Shown: piece by piece, positions 35,099 through 43,218 of the stretch | Layout of the letters: each line of letters opens with the position of its first letter | Numbering within the stretch: the stretch's first letter is position 1 | Assembly: GCF_041228405.1 (NCBI RefSeq) | Contig: NZ_CP133888.1 | Location: forward strand, 558,001 to 622,000 | DNA length: 64,000 nucleotides | Reading direction: 5' to 3' | Source of the DNA: Salinilacustrithrix flava | GTDB taxonomy: Bacteria; Actinomycetota; Acidimicrobiia; Acidimicrobiales; Salinilacustritrichaceae | Translations under genes and position numbers: made by a program | The notes under the pieces: model-generated | The model's input: only the letters and a program-made list of their open reading frames with translations | The model's database searches: none | Told to the model about the DNA's origin: nothing

Positions 35099-35104
35099 CA
35101 GACT
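35099..35104 (+). promoter_or_regulatory. leaderless -10 box CAGACT
   Basis: CAGACT lies 6 bases before GTG 35111, supporting that codon as the start of the helicase gene. Confidence 0.35.
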
Positions 35105-35110
35105 CGCCTC

Positions 35111-37879
35111 GTGGGTTCCTGGGCCGAGCTGACGCCGCAGTTCCGGTGGCGGCCGTCCCAGCAGCACCTGCTCGAGCTGTGCACCCACGTCGACGACGAG
35201 CGCTGGCACCTGTGCGCGCCGCCGGGAGCGGGCAAGACCCTGATCGGCCTCGAGCTGGCTCGCCGGCTCGATCGCCCCACGCTGGTGCTCTCACCCACGA
35301 CCGCGATCCGTGATCAGTGGTGCGAAGCGACACGGATGTTCGGCGCCGGTCCCGCGTTCTCCACGTCCGACCCGTCCGAACCGGCCCCGATGCTCAGCGT
35401 CACCTACCAGCTGCTCGGCAACCCCGGGGCCGCCACCGACGAGCTCCGTGGCGCGGCCCGCCGACTGTGGGTCGCCGGGCTGGCGGCGGAGCACGGCGTC
35501 GAGGTCGCCGAGCAGCGGGTCGCGACCACCGAGGAGCACGAGCCGGGCCGGGCCGCCGACGAGCTGCGGCGCCACGTCCGTCGGCTCCGTCGAGCGCTCG
35601 CGACCGGCGACGACGTGGGCGTGCCCGTGGTCGACCTGCTCGGCGCGCGCACGCACGACCTCGTCGACACCCTCGTCGCCCGAGACATCGGCTGCGTCGT
35701 GCTCGACGAGTGCCACCACCTCCTCGACTGGTGGGCGCTCGTCGTCGCGGCCCTGATCGAGCGTGCCGACCCGGCCGTCATCGGGCTCACCGCCACCCTC
35801 CCCGATCCCGACTCGAGTCGGGAGGCCGCCAACTACCACCGCGTCCTCGGCCCGGTCGACGCCGAGCTCCACCTGGCCGCCCTCGTCGCCGAGGGCGCCG
35901 TCGCACCCTGGCGCGACGCCGTGCACCTGACCACCCTCACCCCGTCCGAGGCGGCCTTCCTCGACAGGTGGACCGAGCGCTTCGAGGCCGAGCTGGACGA
36001 GCTCCTCGCCGGCGAGCACTTCGGCGAGTGGGCGGTGCACGGGCTCCTCGGCGCCGCCCTCGACGAGCGCGACACCCCGAGCCCGGCGGCATGGTCGGCG
36101 TTCTGGGACCGGGACCCGCTGCTCGGCACCGCACTGGCCCGGTGGTGGCTCGCTCGCCGGATGTCGCTGCCCGCCGGCTTCGATCCGCCTCCGGAGGCCC
36201 GCATCGAGCGCGCGCTCGACGTCCACGACCGGCTGCTGCTGCTCGATGGCTGGCTCCACCGGCCCGACAGCACCGCCGACGCCGACGACCGGTCTGCGGT
36301 CGGCGCGGTGACCCGACGTCACGGCGTCTCGCTCACCACGGGCGGCATCCGATGGGGTCGCTCGGTCGCCGACGTCGTGTGCGCGCGATCGGACGCCAAG
36401 GCCGTGGCGGCGGCGTCGGTCGTGGCCATCGAGCTGCGAGCCCGAGGCCGGACCGGACGGGCACTGGTGGTGGTGGAGCGTGACCGGGCCGGAACACCCC
36501 CGGCCGAAGCGCGAGCCGTGCTCGGTGAGGACGCCGGGACCAGCACCCGCATGCTCGCCGCGCTGTGCCGGGAGCCCGATGTGGTCGCGGCCGGCGTCCT
36601 CGCGGTCACCGGCAGCGGCGCGTGGTGCGACGCGATCCACGCCGACGCCATCACGGCGTCGATGTCGCTGTCGCCGGCCGCGGGGCCCATGGGGGCGACG
36701 GTCCGAGCGGTGGGGTGCGACGTCCCGGGGGCTACGGCGCTGGACGTCCACGGCGCCTCGTGGAACCCGGCGCAGTGGCTGGCGGCCGCCGAGCAGGCGC
36801 TCGACGACGGCGCCGCGCAGGTGCTGGTGGCCACCCGTGGGCTGGTCGGCGAGGGCTGGGACCACGCCCCCATCGACGTGATCGTCGACTGCTCGGAGGT
36901 CGCGAGCTCGACAGCCACCACCCAGCTGCGAGGCCGAGCGCTGCGCATCCACCGGGGCGACCCGGAGAAGGTCGCATCCCTGTGGGACATCGCCGTCGTC
37001 CACCCCGGGGCACCCGGCGACTGGCAGCGGGTGCGTCGGCGCCACGAGCACTGGTGGGGTCCCGATGCTGCCGGCGTGATCCGCACCGGGCCCGGCAAGC
37101 TGCACCCGCGCCTCGATCTCCCCCACCAACCCGAACCCGGTGAGCTCGAGCTGGTCAACGAACACAGCCGCGAGTTCGCCCTCGACCTCGACCGGACGCG
37201 CGCTGCGTGGGCGCTGGTCGATCCCGGCGGGATCGCGACGACCGCGGTGACCGTCCGCCGCCGCGGTGCTCGGCGCACCGTGCGGACCCGGGCGCGAGGC
37301 TGGCGCTCGTCGGCGATCGGAAGCGGGCTGGGGCTGACGGGCGGCGTGCTGGCCGGGATCGTCGCGCTGAGCGCTCCACCGCTGTGGCCGGTGGCGGCCG
37401 CCAGCGTGGGCGCTGCCGTCGCGCTCGGTGCCCGCGCCGCTGGCCGGCGGCGCGACGACGTCGAGACGGCGCGGATCCTCGGAGACGCGGTGGTCGCCGG
37501 GCTCGTGGCGGCCGGCGTGCCGGGCCTCGGGGACGCCCGCGTGCAGGCGGCGCCATCTCCGGCCGGCGGCGCATCGATCGTCATCGGTGGCGTCGACGAT
37601 GACGCCGCGGCGGTGTGGAGCGCGGCGCTCGCCGAGGCGCTCGGCCCCCTCGGGACCCCGCGCTGGCTGGTCGCCACCGACGAGCAGGCATGGCGCGTGC
37701 CCGGCGCAGTGGGTGCGACGCGGGCCGCCGCGGAGCGGTTCACCGCTGCGCTGCACGACCGGATCCCCGGAGCCCGGCTGCACCGGGCCGGCACGCCCGA
37801 GGCCACTGCGGTCGTGCTCCGCGAGGCGGAGCACCGCGACCCGGACATCGACCGCTCGTTGCGCTGGACCTCCCGCTGA
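35111..37879 (+). CDS. SF2 DEAD/DEAH-type helicase with C-terminal membrane segment
   Basis: A protein of about 922 residues. RecA domain 1 has Walker A APPGAGKT near 37, SPTTAIRDQW (motif Ia region), DECHH near 199 and GLTATLP near 225. RecA domain 2 has VLVATRGLVGEGWD and the arginine-finger motif QLRGRALR near 605. After that comes a region with two closely spaced hydrophobic helices (about 735-780, GLTGGVLAGIVAL, then PVAAASVGAAVAL), and then a small alpha/beta domain of about 110 residues. Membrane attachment is unusual for a helicase. ATG 35060 is an alternative start but sits inside the lutA promoter. Function unknown; no partner gene. Confidence 0.8.
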   Translation: MGSWAELTPQFRWRPSQQHLLELCTHVDDERWHLCAPPGAGKTLIGLELARRLDRPTLVLSPTTAIRDQWCEATRMFGAGPAFSTSDPSEPAPMLSVTYQLLGNPGAATDELRGAARRLWVAGLAAEHGVEVAEQRVATTEEHEPGRAADELRRHVRRLRRALATGDDVGVPVVDLLGARTHDLVDTLVARDIGCVVLDECHHLLDWWALVVAALIERADPAVIGLTATLPDPDSSREAANYHRVLGPVDAELHLAALVAEGAVAPWRDAVHLTTLTPSEAAFLDRWTERFEAELDELLAGEHFGEWAVHGLLGAALDERDTPSPAAWSAFWDRDPLLGTALARWWLARRMSLPAGFDPPPEARIERALDVHDRLLLLDGWLHRPDSTADADDRSAVGAVTRRHGVSLTTGGIRWGRSVADVVCARSDAKAVAAASVVAIELRARGRTGRALVVVERDRAGTPPAEARAVLGEDAGTSTRMLAALCREPDVVAAGVLAVTGSGAWCDAIHADAITASMSLSPAAGPMGATVRAVGCDVPGATALDVHGASWNPAQWLAAAEQALDDGAAQVLVATRGLVGEGWDHAPIDVIVDCSEVASSTATTQLRGRALRIHRGDPEKVASLWDIAVVHPGAPGDWQRVRRRHEHWWGPDAAGVIRTGPGKLHPRLDLPHQPEPGELELVNEHSREFALDLDRTRAAWALVDPGGIATTAVTVRRRGARRTVRTRARGWRSSAIGSGLGLTGGVLAGIVALSAPPLWPVAAASVGAAVALGARAAGRRRDDVETARILGDAVVAGLVAAGVPGLGDARVQAAPSPAGGASIVIGGVDDDAAAVWSAALAEALGPLGTPRWLVATDEQAWRVPGAVGATRAAAERFTAALHDRIPGARLHRAGTPEATAVVLREAEHRDPDIDRSLRWTSR

Positions 37880-37887
37880 TCGGTCGG

Positions 37888-38388
37888 TCAGGTGCGGCCT
37901 TCGGCGCGCCGGCGAGCTTTGTGCACGAACGCCTTGGCCGCCCCCCACGTGAGACCGATCTCGTGCAGGTCGGGGTGGATGTCGGACCAGGTGGCGGGCA
38001 TGAGGTCGTAGGAGTCGCCCGGGAACGACCGCTGTGCGAAGTCGTCCCGCGCCACGCTCGGCACGCCGATCCGGGCCAGGGCGTCGTGCGCGTGCCGGGT
38101 GGCGTGGCGCAGCAGCTCGAGCGGGTTGGCGGTCTGGTCGTCGATGTCGGCCTCGAGCAGCCGGCGCATCCGGGGCACGACCTCGGCGCGGGCGTCCTCG
38201 GCGGCCACCACCGCCTCGGCGGCCACCTCGGGGCTCACGTGGCCGCTCCACTGTCGAACGCGGGCGAGCACGAGCCCCTCGATCCAGCCGGGGACGGCCT
38301 CTTCCACCCGGTCGGCCAGCGCGGCGGCGATGGCGGCGAGGCGCTCCTCGTCGGCGGCGGCCACGGGCGGGTTGGCATCGGAGGCCAT
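37888..38388 (-). CDS. conserved hypothetical protein
   Basis: A 166-residue mostly helical, acidic then basic protein without signal peptide or membrane helix. Features: an Ala/Glu-rich first half, an HATRHAHDALARIG helix, and a C-terminal block with SYDLMPATWSDIHPDLHEIGL. I do not recognise the family. ATG 38388 follows TAGGTT at 7 bases, and that box overlaps the promoter of the divergent DUF427 gene. Confidence 0.75.
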   Translation of the reverse strand: MASDANPPVAAADEERLAAIAAALADRVEEAVPGWIEGLVLARVRQWSGHVSPEVAAEAVVAAEDARAEVVPRMRRLLEADIDDQTANPLELLRHATRHAHDALARIGVPSVARDDFAQRSFPGDSYDLMPATWSDIHPDLHEIGLTWGAAKAFVHKARRRAEGRT

Positions 38389-38394
38389 GTGGGT

Positions 38395-38401
38395 CAACCT
38401 A
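38395..38401. promoter_or_regulatory. overlapping divergent leaderless -10 boxes
   Basis: The seven bases CAACCTA hold CAACCT for the plus strand (6 bases before GTG 38407) and TAGGTT for the minus strand (7 bases before ATG 38388). Only 18 bases separate the two start codons. Confidence 0.5.
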
Positions 38402-38406
38402 CGGAC

Positions 38407-38901
38407 GTGCAACCCGAGCGCGTCGAACCCGGTCCCGGCCAGGAGTCGGTGTGGGACTACCCGCGGCCACCTGCGCTCGACCACAGCGATCACCACGTCG
38501 TGGTCCGCTTCGGGGGCGAGGTCATCGCCGACACCCGCCGGTCGATCCGCGTGCTGGAGACCAGCCAGCCCCCGGCGTACTACCTGCCCGCCGCCGACGT
38601 CCGCACGGACCTGCTCCGGCCGGATGGCCGGCGCACCTTCTGCGAGTGGAAGGGCCAGGCCAGCTACTGGACCATCGACACGGGCCGGGCCGTCGCCGAG
38701 GCCGCGGTGTGGTCGTACCCGAACCCGACACCCCGCTTCGCCGAGCTGGTCGACCACTACGCCTTCTACGCGCAGCAGATGGACGAGTGCACCGTCGACG
38801 GCGAGGTCGTCGACCCCAACGAGGGGTCGTTCTACGGCGGATGGATCACATCCAAGGTCGTGGGCCCGTTCAAGGGTGCTCCGGGGACGATCCACTGGTG
38901 A
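38407..38901 (+). CDS. DUF427 domain protein
   Basis: A 164-residue DUF427 protein. The typical features are present: a beta-rich domain with VRFGGEVIADTRRSIRVLET, YYLPAADVR and FCEWKGQASYWTI, and a WSYPNPTPRF segment. Function is unknown for the family. The GTG at 38407 is placed by the adjacent promoter. A short gap leads to a second small gene on the same strand. Confidence 0.88.
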   Translation: MQPERVEPGPGQESVWDYPRPPALDHSDHHVVVRFGGEVIADTRRSIRVLETSQPPAYYLPAADVRTDLLRPDGRRTFCEWKGQASYWTIDTGRAVAEAAVWSYPNPTPRFAELVDHYAFYAQQMDECTVDGEVVDPNEGSFYGGWITSKVVGPFKGAPGTIHW

Positions 38902-38926
38902 GGCGATCGCCGTGAGGATCCGCGCC

Positions 38927-39202
38927 ATGTCGGTCTTCGAGCACGTCGTCTACCACTCGGCCTGCCTCGACCCGTCCAACCCGTCCAAGCCGACGCTCGA
39001 GATCGAGGCGGTGGTCCGGGAGGGCGACGTGGACGACGGCCCCGTCCTGCTGCCGTGGGCGGACTTCGTGTTCATGGTCGGCAAGCCGATCGCCGACCGC
39101 TGCTACCGCGAGTTCGCCGACACCGGCCGGATCGTGGAGCACCTGGGCGTCAAGCACCTGTCCTTCCCCCTCTGGACCGCCGGCGACATCATCCACCGGT
39201 GA
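38927..39202 (+). CDS. small conserved hypothetical protein
   Basis: A 91-residue protein, no signal peptide. It has two Cys, a YHSACLDPS opening and a GRIVEHLGVKHLSFPLW C-terminal part. ATG 38927 has GAGGATC about 9 bases upstream; GTG 38912 is the alternative. I do not recognise it. It follows the DUF427 gene by 25 bases and may share its transcript. Confidence 0.65.
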   Translation: MSVFEHVVYHSACLDPSNPSKPTLEIEAVVREGDVDDGPVLLPWADFVFMVGKPIADRCYREFADTGRIVEHLGVKHLSFPLWTAGDIIHR

Positions 39203-39242
39203 CGCGCGGATGAGCCGAGGGACGACCGGGTAGGTCGTGCCC

Positions 39243-39392
39243 ATGCGAATCATCAGCAAGCTCTTCCGGATGTTCAGCAGCGGCGGTGGCCGCACCACTG
39301 GTCGGGGCGGCATGGGCCGCACCGGCGGGACCGGGACTGCGACGCGGAGCCGCGGCGGCATCGGGTCGATCGTCCGACGCTTCCTGCGCTGA
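39243..39392 (+). CDS. 49-residue Arg/Gly-rich basic peptide
   Basis: A short open frame with ATG 39243. The N-terminal part (MRIISKLFRMF) can form an amphipathic helix. It is followed by a Gly/Thr/Arg-rich stretch and a C-terminal helix-like IGSIVRRFLR. Net charge is strongly positive. It has no clear ribosome site, but TAGGTC lies 6 bases before the ATG, close to the leaderless box pattern. It fills an otherwise gene-free gap. Could be a membrane-surface or nucleic-acid-binding peptide; the evidence is modest. Confidence 0.5.
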   Translation: MRIISKLFRMFSSGGGRTTGRGGMGRTGGTGTATRSRGGIGSIVRRFLR

Positions 39393-39400
39393 CCACGTGC

Positions 39401-40186
39401 TCAGCTCGGGTTCAGGTTCCCCGATCTGAGTCCGACCAGATCCAGCGTGACCCACCGGTAGCCGGCGTCCTGCACGGCGGCGACGACCTCGTCCCGCTGC
39501 GCCACCACCTCGTCGATGCGGTCGACGGGCACCTCGATGCGAGCCAGCTCCTCGTGGTGCCGGACCCGCAGCTCGTCGAACCCCATCGCCCGGAGCGCGG
39601 CCTCGGCCTGCTCGACGGACCGGAGCCGACCGAGGGTGACCGGGATGCCGTACGGCAGCCTCGACGCGAGGCACGGCGCCGCGGGCTTGTCCCACGTCCG
39701 CAACCCGAGCTCGCGTGACGCAGCTCGGACATCGTCCTTGGTGAACCCAGCGTCCACCAGCGGGAACACCGCACCGCGCTGGCGGGCGGCCTCCTGGCCG
39801 GGCCGGTGGTCGTCGAGGTCGTCCAGGTTCACGCCGAGGGCGACGGTGGCGCCGGCGGTGGCAACGATCGGTTCGACGGCCTCCATCAGCGCGTCCTTGC
39901 ACCAGAAGCAGCGGTCGATGTCGTTGCGCTGGTAGGCGGCGTTGGCCATCTCCTCGGTGTGCACCTCCCGCCAGGTCAGTCCCCACTCCTCGGCGAGCGT
40001 GCGGCAGTCGTCGTGCTCGGCACCGGCCAGTGACGGCGACACCGCGGTCACCGCAGTGACCCGCTCCGGGCCGAGCGCGTCGTTGGCGACCCAGGCGAGG
40101 AAGGACGAGTCGGCGCCACCGGAGAAGGCGACGACCACCTCGCCGAGCCCGAGGAGCTGCTCGCGGAGTGCGGCCAGATCACCCAT
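39401..40186 (-). CDS. larE: LarE-like ATP-dependent sacrificial sulfur transferase
   Basis: PP-loop ATP pyrophosphatase of 261 residues, LarE type. The PP-loop SGGADSS is at about 22-28, and the DRCFWCKD and PAAPCLASRLPYG blocks follow; the Cys in PCLASR (near 171) is the one that donates its sulfur in LarE. LarE thiolates the nickel-pincer nucleotide cofactor of lactate racemase; larA, larB and larC are not in this window, so its target here is uncertain. ATG 40186 overlaps the pirin stop by 8 bases. Confidence 0.9.
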   Translation of the reverse strand: MGDLAALREQLLGLGEVVVAFSGGADSSFLAWVANDALGPERVTAVTAVSPSLAGAEHDDCRTLAEEWGLTWREVHTEEMANAAYQRNDIDRCFWCKDALMEAVEPIVATAGATVALGVNLDDLDDHRPGQEAARQRGAVFPLVDAGFTKDDVRAASRELGLRTWDKPAAPCLASRLPYGIPVTLGRLRSVEQAEAALRAMGFDELRVRHHEELARIEVPVDRIDEVVAQRDEVVAAVQDAGYRWVTLDLVGLRSGNLNPS

Positions 40187-41123
40187 CGGTGCGACCCCAC
40201 GGCGGCGGTCCGGTGTCGATGCGCGGCAACGGCGACCCAACGGAACCGAAGCGGTCGGTGTCCTGGGCGGTCCAGGCCCGGTGGGCCTCGATGATCTCCT
40301 CGCGGGACCGGCCCACGTAGTTCCACCACATGACGAGCTCGTCCTCGAAGGGCGTGCCGCCGAGCAGCATCGCCCGGGTCGGCCCTTCGGTGGTGATGCT
40401 GCACCCGTCGTGCCCGACGCCCAGGTAGGCGAGCATCCCGGGCTCGACCTCGTGGCCTTCGACGGTCAGCCGGCCCTCCAGCACGACGATGCCGTGCTCG
40501 TGGGTCGGGATGAGCGTGAGGTCGGTCTGCCCGGCCCCCAGTTCGAGGTCGACCCCCAGGTGGTCGGTGTCGCGACGGGCTGGCGAGCGCGTGCCGTCCA
40601 GCTCGCCGACGAGCACGGTTGCGGTGCCGGCGCCGACGTCGACGCGGGGCAGGTCGCCATGGTGCTCGAACGCGGGGGCGCCGTGACGGGTGACCTCGGG
40701 CTGGGCCACCCACAGCTGGATGCCCTGCAGCTCACCGGCGTAGCGGCCGGTGGCCTCCTCGCTGTGGGCGATGCCGTGCCCAGCGGTCATCAGGTTCAGC
40801 TGCCCGGGAGCGATGACCTGCTCGGAGCCGAGGGAGTCCCGGTGGAGGGCCTCGCCGCTGATGAGCCACGTCACGGTCTGGAGGCCGATGTGCGGGTGCG
40901 GGCCGACGTCCAAGCCCCGTTCCTCGGTCACGGCAGCCGGGCCCATGTGGTCGGCGAAGCACCAGGCCCCGACCGTGCGACGGGCTCGCCGGGGCAGCGC
41001 CCGACGCACCCGGAACCGACCGACCTCGGCCTCGGCGCTCGACGTCAGCTCGATCTGGGGCGACGTCTCGCCGCACGCCCCCTCGGCCGGTGCCTCGTCG
41101 GCGGCGGTGACGGGGCCGCTCAC
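40179..41123 (-). CDS. pirin-family protein
   Basis: Bicupin of 314 residues. The N-terminal pirin cupin has the metal ligands in GPHPHIGLQTVTW and the downstream His/Glu (TAGHGIAHSEE), and the second cupin ends with MWWNYVGRSREEI. Bacterial pirins bind Fe or Ni and some are quercetin dioxygenases. GTG start at 41123; a 246-base gap upstream contains gene remnants only. larE follows in the same operon. Confidence 0.92.
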   Translation of the reverse strand: MSGPVTAADEAPAEGACGETSPQIELTSSAEAEVGRFRVRRALPRRARRTVGAWCFADHMGPAAVTEERGLDVGPHPHIGLQTVTWLISGEALHRDSLGSEQVIAPGQLNLMTAGHGIAHSEEATGRYAGELQGIQLWVAQPEVTRHGAPAFEHHGDLPRVDVGAGTATVLVGELDGTRSPARRDTDHLGVDLELGAGQTDLTLIPTHEHGIVVLEGRLTVEGHEVEPGMLAYLGVGHDGCSITTEGPTRAMLLGGTPFEDELVMWWNYVGRSREEIIEAHRAWTAQDTDRFGSVGSPLPRIDTGPPPWGRTDG

Positions 41124-41298
41124 GCGTCGACGACCCGGAGCGCCGCATGGTGACCGTGGGGCCGCATGGCGGCGAGGGTACCGGGCGACGGACGCGGGAT
41201 CGTCAGGAGGAGGCGGCCAGGACCAGGTCGGCCATGTCGGTGAGCAGTCCGCGGACGTCGGGGGTGCCTTCGGGCACGGCGTGCTGACCTCGCTGCGC

Positions 41299-41373
41299 TC
41301 AGCAGTTGTCCCACTTCCACTCCCCGTCCTCGCGGACCCAGCGCTCGTCGGTCAGGCGGGCCGTGTCCTTCAC
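41299..41373 (-). pseudogene. 24-codon coupled ORF or gene remnant
   Basis: GTG at 41373 overlaps the stop of the upstream membrane protein gene (GTGA) and encodes 24 residues ending in EDGEWKWDNC. That looks like the C terminus of a longer SnoaL/NTF2-like or lipoprotein sequence. In the same frame after the stop, 31 further protein-like codons run to a second stop at 41203 (GTPDVRGLLTDMADLV). It may be a decayed gene or a real micro-ORF. Confidence 0.3.
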
Positions 41374-41858
41374 CGTAGGGGGGTCGCTCGCCTTTGCCGA
41401 CGGGGTCGGTCGCTCGGAACGTCCCGCTGCAACCACCCCAGGACGGCCGATCGGCTGAGCTCAGCGAGGGCGATGGCAGCCACGAGCACGCCCACCCACA
41501 GCCACACCACCTCCCAGCCCCGGTTGACGATGGCGGCGTGCTCGGGGGCGAACCCTCCGAGCACGAGGAAGAGCAGGGCGGTGACCGACGCAGCCAGGAC
41601 CACGAGGGCGTGGAGCTCGGCGATCCACGCATCGACGAACCGCACGCCCGAGCGGCGCTCGGTGCGCAACCGACGCCACACGATGGACCCGTGCAGCGCC
41701 CCCAGCACGACGCTCGCAGCGACCAGGTCGAGGCCGTGCGCGCCGGTCAGACCGCCCTTGCGAGCGACGGCGGCCAGGACGATGGCGGGGGCAGCGGCGA
41801 CGACGACGTGGAGCGTGGCGAACGCGACGAGCGCGACCGTGAGCGCCTGGCGCCTCAT
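41370..41858 (-). CDS. four-helix membrane protein, function unknown
   Basis: A 162-residue membrane protein with four predicted helices (about 5-30, 42-62, 78-102, 114-135) and an Arg-rich C-terminal tail. No family recognised. Its ATG overlaps the metallophosphoesterase stop by 4 bases, making it the last clear gene of a five-gene overlapping operon led by a dikinase-like enzyme. Confidence 0.75.
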   Translation of the reverse strand: MRRQALTVALVAFATLHVVVAAAPAIVLAAVARKGGLTGAHGLDLVAASVVLGALHGSIVWRRLRTERRSGVRFVDAWIAELHALVVLAASVTALLFLVLGGFAPEHAAIVNRGWEVVWLWVGVLVAAIALAELSRSAVLGWLQRDVPSDRPRRQRRATPLR

Positions 41859-42823
41859 CGACGCTCACGTGCCCGAAGCTCGAACCGGTCGAAGGCGACA
41901 CCGTCCACGCCGATCGCCCGACCCGTGAGCCGATCGCCATCGATCTCGATGCGCAGGAACTGCAGGACGGAGTCGGCGTAGGCGGTGTACGGCCGGGGAT
42001 CGACCGGCGTCAGCTTGCAGCCGCCTCCGCTGACCACGTGGGTGATGCCGTTCATCGGGTGCGTCCGCTCGTAGTGGTGGTCGTGCCCGGTCAGGACGAG
42101 GTCGACGTGGTGGCGCACGAGGACCGGTTCCAGGCGCTGGCGCAAGCCGGGCCACGGCCCGTGCACGCCCGAGGAGTACATCGGGTGGTGGGAGCACACG
42201 ATCCTCCACCGTCGGGTGCTCGCCGCAAGCGCAGCGTCGAGCCACTCGAGCTGCGCCTCGCCGTCGGGCCCGAGGAGCCCCAGGGGGCCCGAATCGAGGT
42301 AGAACAGCTCGGCCGGCCCTCGAGCCACGGAGTAGTAGCGGGCGGGTGTGCCGAGCAGCTCGAGCGTGGCCTCCACGTCGGGCACGCCTTCTCGCCAGAA
42401 CAGCTCACCATCGTGGTTGCCCACGGCGAGCTCGAACTCCACCCCTGCGTCGATCAGTGGCTTCATCGGCTTCACGAACACGTCGTCGAAGCGCTCGGAG
42501 ATGTGGCCGTAGTAGCAGATGTCCCCGAGGAGCGAGACGAGGCCGAAGGGCTGCTCGCGATAGGACAGCGCGAGCCGTTCGGCGACGGCCATCGCCTGCT
42601 GGCCGCCGCTGCCGTTGTCCCCCAGGACGGCGAACGAGAGCTTGTCCTCGGTGACCCGCCAGCGGTTCGGCTCCAGCGCGATCTCTGTCGCCCGGCCCGG
42701 GATCAGATCCTCACGTCCGAACTGCTCGAGCGCCTTGTAGACGCCCCCCGCGGTGGCGGCGGATGCGACCAGGCCGAGACCACCGGCCAGCAGCTGGCGT
42801 CGGGTGAGCGACCGGTCCGTCAT
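41855..42823 (-). CDS. Tat-exported calcineurin-like metallophosphoesterase
   Basis: A 322-residue secreted phosphoesterase. A twin-arginine signal (LTRRQLLAGG, Arg 8-9) and hydrophobic stretch precede the metal-binding motifs in order: VLGDNGSGG, LLGDICYYGH, VGNHDGE, CSHHPMYS and TGHDHHYER. These supply the binuclear metal site and resemble purple-acid-phosphatase/PhoD-like enzymes. Substrate unknown. ATG 42823 overlaps the stop of the preceding small membrane-anchored protein gene (ATGA), so its synthesis is coupled to the operon. Confidence 0.9.
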   Translation of the reverse strand: MTDRSLTRRQLLAGGLGLVASAATAGGVYKALEQFGREDLIPGRATEIALEPNRWRVTEDKLSFAVLGDNGSGGQQAMAVAERLALSYREQPFGLVSLLGDICYYGHISERFDDVFVKPMKPLIDAGVEFELAVGNHDGELFWREGVPDVEATLELLGTPARYYSVARGPAELFYLDSGPLGLLGPDGEAQLEWLDAALAASTRRWRIVCSHHPMYSSGVHGPWPGLRQRLEPVLVRHHVDLVLTGHDHHYERTHPMNGITHVVSGGGCKLTPVDPRPYTAYADSVLQFLRIEIDGDRLTGRAIGVDGVAFDRFELRARERR

Positions 42824-43218
42824 CCGCGGTCGGCCACCTCCCGCATCTCGACGACGTCCACCAGCAGGTGGTCGACGTTCCAGTCCTCCATGCAGCCACG
42901 GAACTGGACGCGGTCGGTGTCGTCCAGGCTCGGCTGCAGGATCAGGCGGAACCTGCCGTCGGATCCGCGCTCGAGGGGCCCGACGGGGTCGGACGTGGCC
43001 ACCTCCAGCCGGCATGTCCCGACCTTGGCCGCCACCATCTCGTCGAGGGACTGCCCGGGCTCTGACTGGCGGGCCTCTGCGTCGAGGGTGACCGCCAGGC
43101 GCGAGTCGGGATCCGTGACGACGTGGGTCGACATCGTCGCCGACCGCAGCTGCCAGACGCCACCGGCGATCAGCGCCACCGCCACCAGCGCCACCATGAT
43201 GCGGGCCGGCGAGCGCAT
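42820..43218 (-). CDS. small membrane-anchored extracytoplasmic protein
   Basis: A 132-residue protein with one N-terminal helix (about 7-24) and an extracytoplasmic domain with two Cys (GTCRLEV and RGCMEDW), which could form a disulfide. It is acidic toward the C terminus. No family recognised. ATG 43218 overlaps the previous stop (TGATG-type overlap); fourth member of the operon counting from the last gene. Confidence 0.72.
   Translation of the reverse strand: MRSPARIMVALVAVALIAGGVWQLRSATMSTHVVTDPDSRLAVTLDAEARQSEPGQSLDEMVAAKVGTCRLEVATSDPVGPLERGSDGRFRLILQPSLDDTDRVQFRGCMEDWNVDHLLVDVVEMREVADRG

Noticed and set aside
35060..35111. ATG 35060 as start of the helicase
   Set aside because: It lies within the lutA promoter and has no ribosome site; GTG 35111 has a matching -10 box. 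Kept only as an alternative.
35111..41123. Defence island around the helicase
   Set aside because: No nuclease, methylase, toxin or mobile-element gene nearby and no composition change; single unusual gene only.
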